Part shown: positions 23,641 to 30,657 of the stretch, piece after piece
Numbering within the stretch: position 1 is the stretch's first letter
Layout: each line of letters starts with the position of its first letter
From: SVTX01 sp045660325
GTDB lineage: Bacteria > Bacillota > Clostridia > Oscillospirales > CAG-272
NCBI GenBank assembly: GCA_045660325.1
Contig: JAZRDO010000005.1
Span: forward strand, 1-64,000
Direction of reading: 5' to 3'
Length of the DNA: 64,000 nucleotides
The notes under the pieces: model-generated
What the model was told of the DNA's origin: nothing
What the model saw: the letters and a program-made list of their open reading frames with translations, nothing else
Database searches by the model: none
Made by a program: the position numbers and the translations under genes

Positions 23641-25314
23641 ATGAAAAGTGATATCGTTATTGCTCAGGAAGCAAAAATGTTACATATAAAGGACGTTGCA
23701 TCTAAGGTCGGCATTTGTGAGGACGAGCTTGAGTTTTACGGCAAGTATAAGGCAAAGCTCTCCGATGAGCTTGCATCAAGAGTTGAGTCAAATCCCGACG
23801 GAAAGCTTATTCTTGTAACCGCTATCAACCCCACGCCCGCAGGCGAAGGTAAAACTACTACCACTATTGGTCTCGGTATGGCTATGCACAAGCTCGGTAA
23901 AAAGACAATGATCGCGCTTCGTGAGCCCTCACTCGGCCCCGTATTCGGTGTTAAGGGCGGTGCTGCAGGAGGCGGATACGCGCAGGTAGTTCCTATGGAG
24001 GACATTAATCTCCACTTTACAGGCGATTTCCACGCTATAACTGCCGCGAACAACCTTCTCTGCGCGATGATAGACAATCATCTCCAGCAGGGTAATTCCC
24101 TTTCAATTGACCCCAGAAGAATTCTTTTTGCGCGTGTAACCGATACTAACGACCGCGCGCTTCGTAATATTACTGTTGGTCTCGGTGGCAAGATGAACGG
24201 TGTTCCCCGCGAGGATCATTTCTCGATCACGGTTGCTTCTGAGGTTATGGCAATTCTTTGCCTTGCAAATGATCTTCACGATTTGAAGAGACGTCTTGGT
24301 AACATTCTCGTGGCATATAAGTATGACGGAACTCCCGTTTACTGTCGCGACCTTAAGGCGGACGGCGCTATGACTGTTCTTTTGAAGGACGCAATTAAGC
24401 CCAATCTTGTTCAGACTCTAGAAAACACCCCCGCGATCATTCACGGCGGTCCCTTTGCTAATATTGCCCACGGATGTAACAGTGTTCGCGCCACAAAGCT
24501 TGCAATGAAGCTTTCTGATTATGCGATCACAGAGGCGGGCTTTGGAGCAGACCTCGGAGCTGAAAAGTTCCTCGATATCAAGTGCAGAATGGCGGGACTT
24601 ACTCCCTCCTGCGTTGTTATCGTTGCAACAGTTCGTGCGCTCAAATATAACGGCGGTGTGCCTAAGACCGAGCTTAAGGAAGAGAATCTTGAAGCTCTCA
24701 AGGCGGGTATAGTTAACCTTGAGGCGCATATTGATAATATACACAAGTACGGTCTTCCCGTAGTTGTTGCGCTCAATAGATTTGATACCGACACCGATGC
24801 GGAGATCGCCTTTATTCGTGAGATATGCCGTGCAAAGGACGTAACCGTTGCGCTCTCCGACGTATTTGCTAAGGGTGGCGACGGAGGTATTGAGCTTGCA
24901 GAAGCCGTTGTCGAGGCGTGCGAGAAGGACTCTGATTTCAGATTTATTTATGATGATGAGAAAACGATCGTAGAAAAGATCGAGGCGGTTGCAAGAGAAA
25001 TTTACGGTGCTGACGGAGTTATTTTCGAATCCGCGGCTAAAAAGCAGCTTAACGATATTCTCTCACTTAACCCCGAATATTCTAAATTCCCCGTTTGTAT
25101 GGCAAAGACGCAGTATTCTCTCTCGGATGATGCGACGAAGCTTGGCAGACCCACGGGATTCAATATTACAGTTCGCGAGGTCAAGCTCTCTGCGGGTGCT
25201 GGCTTTATAGTAGTGCTTACAGGCGCGATTATGACCATGCCCGGCCTTCCTAAGGTTCCTGCCGCAAACAGTATTGATATCGACGATAACGGAAACACAA
25301 TAGGACTTTTCTGA
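23641..25314 (+). CDS. fhs: Formate--tetrahydrofolate ligase
   Basis: Converts formate, ATP and tetrahydrofolate to 10-formyl-THF, the entry of formate into one-carbon metabolism and, in acetogens, the methyl branch of the Wood-Ljungdahl path. 557 residues, the usual length. The ATP loop is PTPAGEGKTTTTIGLGMAMH, followed by REPSLGPVFGVKGGAAGGGY, both family signatures, and the C-terminal ITVREVKLSAGAGFIV. An AAGGAGG site precedes the ATG. Formyl-THF chemistry is shared with folD, also in this window at 49783-50637. tsaE starts 2 bases after its stop. Confidence 0.98.
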   Translation: MKSDIVIAQEAKMLHIKDVASKVGICEDELEFYGKYKAKLSDELASRVESNPDGKLILVTAINPTPAGEGKTTTTIGLGMAMHKLGKKTMIALREPSLGPVFGVKGGAAGGGYAQVVPMEDINLHFTGDFHAITAANNLLCAMIDNHLQQGNSLSIDPRRILFARVTDTNDRALRNITVGLGGKMNGVPREDHFSITVASEVMAILCLANDLHDLKRRLGNILVAYKYDGTPVYCRDLKADGAMTVLLKDAIKPNLVQTLENTPAIIHGGPFANIAHGCNSVRATKLAMKLSDYAITEAGFGADLGAEKFLDIKCRMAGLTPSCVVIVATVRALKYNGGVPKTELKEENLEALKAGIVNLEAHIDNIHKYGLPVVVALNRFDTDTDAEIAFIREICRAKDVTVALSDVFAKGGDGGIELAEAVVEACEKDSDFRFIYDDEKTIVEKIEAVAREIYGADGVIFESAAKKQLNDILSLNPEYSKFPVCMAKTQYSLSDDATKLGRPTGFNITVREVKLSAGAGFIVVLTGAIMTMPGLPKVPAANSIDIDDNGNTIGLF

Positions 25315-25316
25315 TT

Positions 25317-25760
25317 ATGAATTTACCATTTACTATAAACACAAATGCAGTTGAGGAGACCGAGAAGATCGGCGCAGAGCTTGCGGAACATATAAAGAGC
25401 AATTCCGAACCAAGATTCATCGCTATGTATGGCGATCTTGGTGTGGGCAAAACCGCGTTCGTTCGTGGCTTTTGCTCGGTGTTCTCTCCCGTATCCCTTG
25501 TTCGTTCCCCTACTTTTGCCCTTGTAAATGATTACAAATGTGAAAACAAAAAACATATATATCACTTTGATATGTATAGAATAAGCGGCGAGGACGACCT
25601 TTACTCAATTGGTTTTTACGATTATCTTGACTCGGGTGAGATCTGTATCGCGGAATGGTGCGAGCTTATTCCCTTTGCGCTTCCCGAGGAATATATTAAG
25701 GTTTCCATTGAGAAAACGGATAGCGGAGACGGCAGAAAAATTAGCATTCAACTTAACTAA
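25317..25760 (+). CDS. tsaE: tRNA threonylcarbamoyladenosine ATPase TsaE
   Basis: ATPase that drives the TsaB-TsaD complex making t6A37 on ANN-decoding tRNAs. 147 residues with Walker A YGDLGVGKTAFVRGF, the switch region VRSPTFALVNDY, and HFDMYRISGEDDLYSIGF and CIAEWCELIPFALPEEYI, all typical. The start overlaps the fhs end closely (gap of 2). tsaB follows after 21 bases. tsaD, the catalytic subunit, is not in the window. Confidence 0.96.
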   Translation: MNLPFTINTNAVEETEKIGAELAEHIKSNSEPRFIAMYGDLGVGKTAFVRGFCSVFSPVSLVRSPTFALVNDYKCENKKHIYHFDMYRISGEDDLYSIGFYDYLDSGEICIAEWCELIPFALPEEYIKVSIEKTDSGDGRKISIQLN

Positions 25761-25781
25761 AACTATTATACGGAGACGAAA

Positions 25782-26489
25782 ATGAAGATATTAGGTCTTG
25801 ACAGTACTGCTAACGTATGTACTGCGGCGATTACAGATGATACAAAGCTTATAGCGGAGTTTTCTGTGAACGTGGGAAATACTCATAGCGAGACGCTTCT
25901 TCCTCTCATCGAGCAGATGCTTCGCTTATCAAATACAGATATTAACGAAATTGATCTCTTTGCTACTAGCATAGGTCCAGGCTCCTTTACGGGTGTCAGA
26001 ATTGGAGCGGCAACTGTAAAGGGTCTTGCATTCGGTAAGAATATTCCTTTATGCGAGGTTTCTACCCTTGAGGCTCTTGCAGAGAATATTTCTGCCTTTG
26101 ACGGAATCCTTTGCCCTGTGATCAACGCTCGCAGAATGCAGGTTTATAACGCGTTATTTTCCTGCAAGAACGGTGTAATTACAAGACTTACACCTGATAG
26201 AGCGATCTCGGTTGAGGAGCTTGATGCGGAGCTTTCAGCTTACGAAGAGCCTGTTTATCTCTCGGGAGACGGATATGATATTTGTAAGGCGAATTTCAAG
26301 CTCGCAATCACAAAGGACACTGAGTCCAAGGCGAGATTGCATAGCGGTTACAGTGTTTGCCTCTGCGCTAAGAGAATGTACGATAACGGCAATACTGTTA
26401 CTGACAGAGAGCTTGCTCCCTCTTATCTCCGTCTTTCTCAGGCTGAGCGCGAAAGAAACGAAAAGCTCAATAGCGGCGTAAAATTCTGA
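25782..26489 (+). CDS. tsaB: tRNA threonylcarbamoyladenosine protein TsaB
   Basis: ASKHA-fold partner of TsaD and TsaE, 235 residues. Motifs are ILGLDSTANVCTAAITDD, HSETLLPLIEQML and GPGSFTGVRIGAATVKGLAFG, a strong signature. An ACGGAGAC ribosome site precedes the ATG. It sits directly after tsaE as in most bacteria; rimI and tsaD, commonly next, are replaced by rpiB. Confidence 0.95.
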   Translation: MKILGLDSTANVCTAAITDDTKLIAEFSVNVGNTHSETLLPLIEQMLRLSNTDINEIDLFATSIGPGSFTGVRIGAATVKGLAFGKNIPLCEVSTLEALAENISAFDGILCPVINARRMQVYNALFSCKNGVITRLTPDRAISVEELDAELSAYEEPVYLSGDGYDICKANFKLAITKDTESKARLHSGYSVCLCAKRMYDNGNTVTDRELAPSYLRLSQAERERNEKLNSGVKF

Positions 26490-26508
26490 TTTTATAAGGA
26501 AGAATATT

Positions 26509-26958
26509 ATGAAGAAAATAGTTATCGGCTGCGACCACGCGGCCTTGAACCTCAAAAATAAAGTAATTGCTCATTTAGAAGAACGCGGCTTTGACGTATG
26601 CGACGTTGGAACGTATACGACCGACTCCTGCAATTATCCTGATTATGCCTCTGCCGCTTGTAAAAAGATACAAAATGGCGATTCTGAGCTTGGAATTCTT
26701 ATTTGCGGTACGGGAATCGGTATGTCCATGGCTGCAAACAAGCATCGCGGAATCCGCGCGGCTTGCTGTTCCGATACTTTCTCAGCAAAGGCTACGCGTG
26801 AGCATAACAATGCTAACGTTCTTTGCTTTGGCGAGAGAGTCGTAGGCTTGGGCTTAGCTTTTGAGCTTGTTGATATATTTGTTGATACGGAGTATCTTGG
26901 CGGCAGACACGAGGCGCGTGTCCAGATGCTTACAGATATTGAAAATAATAACCTTTAA
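26509..26958 (+). CDS. rpiB: Ribose-5-phosphate isomerase B
   Basis: Interconverts ribose 5-phosphate and ribulose 5-phosphate in the pentose phosphate path. 149 residues: IGCDHAALNLKNKVIAHLEE, the active-site loop ICGTGIGMSMAANKHRGIRA and CCSDTFSAKATREHNNANV match RpiB. The catalytic Cys is the one in ICGTG. rpe, which uses the product ribulose 5-phosphate, lies further down the same strand, and prs, which uses ribose 5-phosphate, is also in the window. Confidence 0.96.
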   Translation: MKKIVIGCDHAALNLKNKVIAHLEERGFDVCDVGTYTTDSCNYPDYASAACKKIQNGDSELGILICGTGIGMSMAANKHRGIRAACCSDTFSAKATREHNNANVLCFGERVVGLGLAFELVDIFVDTEYLGGRHEARVQMLTDIENNNL

Positions 26959-26978
26959 GACACCGAAAGGAATGTTTT

Positions 26979-27746
26979 ATGGCTAATACTACTTCTAAAA
27001 TTGTTGAGCTTGTAAAGGTAGTGCGTTCTTTGCACTTTACAAAGAATTATACCTCGGGCGTAATTCTTGCCGCAGGCTCATCGACAAGAATGGGCGAGGG
27101 CTCAAGAAAGCAGTTTATTGAGCTTGACGGTATGCCCGTTGTTGCAAGAACGATTATTGAATTTGAAAGAGCGTCTACAATTGACGAAATAATTATAGTT
27201 GCCAAGGAAGATGAAATAGAGCTCTATTCGTCATTCCCTGAGAAATACGATTTAAAAAAGCCTCTTAAGGTAATTGCGGGCGGAGAGACGAGACAGGAAT
27301 CCGCAAGATTTGGCTCGGATTGTGTTTCGGATAAATGCAAGTACATTTGTATTCACGACGCCGCAAGATGCTTAATTACCGACGAGCTTATTGATAGAGC
27401 TTGTCACGCAGCTTATAAGTATGGTAATGCCGCGCTCGCTATCAAGGCTACGGATACTGTTAAAATAATTGAAAAGAATCACTTTATCGAGTCAACACCC
27501 GAAAGAAAGTTCGCATATCTTGCCCAGACGCCGCAGGTTTTTAAGCTCAACGCTTACAGAGCAGCCGCGTATATCGCTCGTGATGAAGAATTTGAGGCCA
27601 CTGATGACTGTATGCTTCTTGAGCATATTGAAATTCCCGTAAAGCTTGTTGATGGCTCGCGTGAAAACATAAAGATTACGGAGCCTTCCGATATTATTTT
27701 TGCAAGAGCAATTTTGCAGTCGAGAAAAGAGAGTGAGACAAAATGA
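26979..27746 (+). CDS. ispD: 2-C-methyl-D-erythritol 4-phosphate cytidylyltransferase
   Basis: Third enzyme of the MEP isoprenoid pathway (MEP + CTP to CDP-ME). 255 residues. The nucleotide loop ILAAGSSTRMGEGSRKQFIE is preceded by about 25 extra N-terminal residues. YICIHDAARCLITDELIDRA and AIKATDTVKII and TPQVFKLNAYRAAA are further signatures. The stop overlaps the ispF start (ATGA), so both are translationally coupled. Confidence 0.96.
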   Translation: MANTTSKIVELVKVVRSLHFTKNYTSGVILAAGSSTRMGEGSRKQFIELDGMPVVARTIIEFERASTIDEIIIVAKEDEIELYSSFPEKYDLKKPLKVIAGGETRQESARFGSDCVSDKCKYICIHDAARCLITDELIDRACHAAYKYGNAALAIKATDTVKIIEKNHFIESTPERKFAYLAQTPQVFKLNAYRAAAYIARDEEFEATDDCMLLEHIEIPVKLVDGSRENIKITEPSDIIFARAILQSRKESETK

Positions 27747-28216
27747 GAATCGGACACGGATACGACGTTCATAAGCTCGTCACTGATAGAAAGCTTATTT
27801 TAGGCGGTGTTGATATTCCCTATGAAAAAGGACTTCTCGGACACTCCGATGCTGACGTTCTCACCCATGCAGTTATGGATGCCATTCTCGGCGCGTTGGC
27901 TCTTGGAGATATAGGCAAGCACTTCCCTGACACATCTGCGGAATTTAAAGATATAAACAGTCTTGTTCTCCTTGCGAGAGTTGAGTCTGTTATGAGAGAT
28001 AAAGGATATAAAATTTCCAATATTGACGCTACCGTTATCGCTCAGGCACCAAAGCTTGCTCCTTTTATAGAGCAAATGAGAAATAATATTGCCGACACCT
28101 TAGGTTGTGATATTGACGATATCAACATAAAGGCTACCACCGAGGAAAAGCTTGGATTTACCGGCGAGGGCTTAGGAATTTCCGCGCACGCGGTTTGCTT
28201 GCTTCAAAAGGTATAA
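27743..28216 (+). CDS. ispF: 2-C-methyl-D-erythritol 2,4-cyclodiphosphate synthase
   Basis: Fifth MEP-pathway enzyme; forms the cyclodiphosphate with Zn and Mn/Mg. 157 residues: IGHGYDVHKLV (zinc ligands Asp and His), LGHSDADVLTHAVMDAILGA, IGKHFPDTSAEFKDINSL and the C-terminal ATTEEKLGFTGEGLGISAHA are all present. It overlaps ispD by 4 bases. The intermediate enzyme IspE is not in the window. Confidence 0.97.
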   Translation: MRIGHGYDVHKLVTDRKLILGGVDIPYEKGLLGHSDADVLTHAVMDAILGALALGDIGKHFPDTSAEFKDINSLVLLARVESVMRDKGYKISNIDATVIAQAPKLAPFIEQMRNNIADTLGCDIDDINIKATTEEKLGFTGEGLGISAHAVCLLQKV

Positions 28217-28217
28217 A

Positions 28218-28245
28218 AAAGTCCCCCGATACCGAGGGACGTATA
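28218..28245 (+). terminator. Weak hairpin after ispF
   Basis: GTCCC (28221-28225) pairs with GGGAC (28236-28240) with one more C-G pair inside. No clear T-run follows, so it may only attenuate or stabilise. Confidence 0.4.
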
Positions 28246-28300
28246 TAAAATACCCGCGTTCTGCCCAAAGTCCGCTAACTTCCTTCAATTTATTCTACCG

Positions 28301-28331
28301 TAGCAGATAGCGACGTATGTCTATACTGCTA
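28301..28331. repeat. Imperfect inverted repeat upstream of rpe
   Basis: TAGCAGATAG (28301-28310) faces CTATACTGCTA (28321-28331), complementary apart from one extra base. A TATAAT-like box (28331-28336) overlaps its right end, but no good -35 is visible. It could be an operator or a weak hairpin. Confidence 0.4.
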
Positions 28332-28383
28332 TAATATGACAAAAAACTACTAAAATCTACAAACACCGAAAGGAATAAATATA

Positions 28384-29055
28384 ATGATCTATATTGCTCC
28401 ATCACTTCTTGCCGCCGATTATTCCAAGCTTGAGTCCGAAATCTCAAGAGTTGAGGAAGCGGGCGCAGAATACTTGCATCTTGATATCATGGACGGAGCC
28501 TTTGTTCCCAATATTTCCTTTGGACCCGAGCTTGTTTCGTCTATAAGAAAATGCACGGGAATGTTCTTTGACGTTCATCTTATGATCAAGCGTCCCGAGA
28601 GATATATTGACCGCTTCGTTAAGGCGGGTGCGGATATAATTACGGTTCATTATGAAGCATGTGAAAATCCGATGTCCGTGATCCATCAGATCCATTCTTA
28701 TGAGATGAAGGCAGGCGTCGCAATTTCTCCCAATACACCCGTCGAGGTTCTCTTCCCCTTAATAAATCATATAGATATGGCGCTTATTATGACGGTTGAG
28801 CCCGGATTTGGCGGTCAAGCGCTTATGCCCGATTGCCTTGATAAGGTTCGCTCGCTCCGTAAATATTGCGCTGAACGTGGAATTGATCTTGATATTGAGG
28901 TTGACGGCGGTATTAACGAAAATAATGTTGCGCTTTGTACTTCGGCTGGAGCTAACGTCATCGTTGCAGGATCTGCTATCTTTAAGGCAAAGAAGCCAAG
29001 ACCTGTAATTACTGCAATGCGCGAGGCGGCAGCTGAAAATCCTTTCATACTCTGA
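28384..29055 (+). CDS. rpe: Ribulose-phosphate 3-epimerase
   Basis: Interconverts ribulose 5-phosphate and xylulose 5-phosphate. A 223-residue TIM barrel with all signatures: IAPSLLAADYSKLESEI, YLHLDIMDGAFVPNISFGPE (catalytic Asp and metal His), DVHLMIKRPERYI, MTVEPGFGGQ, and DIEVDGGINENNVALC. A GAAAGGAATAAAT site precedes the ATG. Its 3' end overlaps the convergent minus-strand gene by 11 bases. Confidence 0.97.
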   Translation: MIYIAPSLLAADYSKLESEISRVEEAGAEYLHLDIMDGAFVPNISFGPELVSSIRKCTGMFFDVHLMIKRPERYIDRFVKAGADIITVHYEACENPMSVIHQIHSYEMKAGVAISPNTPVEVLFPLINHIDMALIMTVEPGFGGQALMPDCLDKVRSLRKYCAERGIDLDIEVDGGINENNVALCTSAGANVIVAGSAIFKAKKPRPVITAMREAAAENPFIL

Positions 29056-30544
29056 TATCTATATCAAATTTTTCAAGCCATAAATGTAATAGGTACATAA
29101 GATCGAGAGAGCTGCTATACCCCTCGACCTCAAGCTGTGCATTAACTCTTTCCTTGTCAATCAAATAATTTATTCTGTTTTCGGGATTTGATATTATATT
29201 GTAAAGCTCGCGCTTTATATTATCATCAAATCCCGAATTATTTTTTACCTTTTTAAAATATTTAACGTCAAATTTTGGTTCATCAGGCTTGCCAAGCGTA
29301 TAGTAAGTATGCTCGAATAAATCATTACTTGCAAAAGGATAGTAAACGTTTACCGAATAATGATCAGCAAGCTTTTCTATGTATTTGAGCTGACAAGGTA
29401 TATTAATAAATCGTTGCATACACATTTTAATTCTTTTTTCTGAAATGTCTTTATTTTCATTAAAGGTATAAGCCTCCTTTGCCGACGTATAAATATCAAA
29501 CAGCCAGTTAAATCCGTCGGATGGGTGCGATAATTCTCTTTTAAAATATTCAACGTATACATATGGATCCGAAATCCAAGGGAAAAAGCTTCTGATATGA
29601 CAATCCTCATTTAGCTTATACACTTCATTTCCGACTCGTGAAAAAGCATTTTTATAATTAATTCCATTTAGTAAAATATTATTTTGAATAAAATTAACGG
29701 GTGCTTCGCATATATTTACACATTTTTCAAATGAATCAATACAGTCAGCGTTGGATTTACCGTGAAAATCTTCAATATATTCTTTGTCTACGTTAAATTT
29801 ATCAATATGAATTTTGAAGTCCTCCTGCGAGGGATGTCTTAGGGTATAATAGCGCTTTTGTATCACTGAGCAAAGACCGTCATTACGGCAATCTATATAT
29901 GCACACGCCCCGGGCTCAATTTCGTAAATACCCTCAAAAAGTGTTCTTCCTGGCGCAGTGTTTCCACCTAAGAATAATATTTGCCAAAGACCGTATTTAT
30001 CAAGCGAAGGCTTTACTTCGTTTTGCGTTAGTATGGATGAGACCGACGAAGAAAATATAATTTTACCGTTCCCTGTTGTAGTATAGTATAGAGGCTTTAT
30101 TCCTGCTCGGTCGCGAGCTAAGAACAGTTTGGGTGAATACGGATCGTTTTCAAACACGGCTTCGGAATATATTGCATAGCAAAATTTTCCCGAGAGCTTT
30201 GAAGGTGAAAATCCGCCCCATAATATATATGACCATGCGGCTATGGTTCCATAGTCATCTTTTTCAATAGGTAAATATCCAAGCTCGGCTTTAATTGATT
30301 TTATAAGCTCATCATAATTATCAATTACACCGTCAAAAATATAATTGTATTTAATATTTTTATAGATTATACAGTTTGGAGTTTTTTTCTTATTGACATA
30401 AGATAGACCTACGTAAACACCGTTCTTATTATAGTGATTAAATTGGGTTATAGAATAATTTGAATTGTTATAAGTAAATCTTGAAAAGTCTTGATTTAAA
30501 TTTGGATATCTGTTATAGCATATAAGCCCGCGAATGAAGGACAT
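29045..30544 (-). CDS. Asparagine-synthetase-like protein lacking catalytic motifs
   Basis: 499 residues resembling AsnB (class II glutamine amidotransferase plus synthetase). The N-terminal half keeps the fold signatures YNYIFDGVIDNYDELI, LSGKFCYAIYSEA and LFLARDRAGIKPLYYTTTGN. However, residue 2 is Ser, not the nucleophile Cys that must follow Met1 (start MSFIRGLICYN), and nothing like the ATP-binding SGGLDSS loop is found in the C-terminal half. The C-terminal half keeps only general resemblance (QRFINIPCQLKYIEKLADHY, then VYYPFASNDLFEHTYY). So neither glutamine hydrolysis nor asparagine formation looks possible; a structural or binding role, or very distant chemistry, is inferred. It is monocistronic with a CAGGAGG site. 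Confidence 0.8.
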   Translation of the reverse strand: MSFIRGLICYNRYPNLNQDFSRFTYNNSNYSITQFNHYNKNGVYVGLSYVNKKKTPNCIIYKNIKYNYIFDGVIDNYDELIKSIKAELGYLPIEKDDYGTIAAWSYILWGGFSPSKLSGKFCYAIYSEAVFENDPYSPKLFLARDRAGIKPLYYTTTGNGKIIFSSSVSSILTQNEVKPSLDKYGLWQILFLGGNTAPGRTLFEGIYEIEPGACAYIDCRNDGLCSVIQKRYYTLRHPSQEDFKIHIDKFNVDKEYIEDFHGKSNADCIDSFEKCVNICEAPVNFIQNNILLNGINYKNAFSRVGNEVYKLNEDCHIRSFFPWISDPYVYVEYFKRELSHPSDGFNWLFDIYTSAKEAYTFNENKDISEKRIKMCMQRFINIPCQLKYIEKLADHYSVNVYYPFASNDLFEHTYYTLGKPDEPKFDVKYFKKVKNNSGFDDNIKRELYNIISNPENRINYLIDKERVNAQLEVEGYSSSLDLMYLLHLWLEKFDIDIRV

Positions 30545-30617
30545 GCTTACCTCCTGTGTGGCAAAACGATTATCACTGAATAGTATATGTAATCAAAGTA
30601 AAAATAGACAAAAAAAT

Positions 30618-30650
30618 AAAGCACAGACTGAAATTCAGCCTGTGCTTTTA
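30618..30650 (-). terminator. Terminator after alaS
   Basis: AAAGCACAG/CTGTGCTTT outer stem (30618-30626 with 30640-30648) and CTGA/TCAG inner stem with single-base bulges; T-rich on the minus side. It lies 8 bases after the alaS stop. Confidence 0.9.
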
Positions 30651-30657
30651 TAATTTA

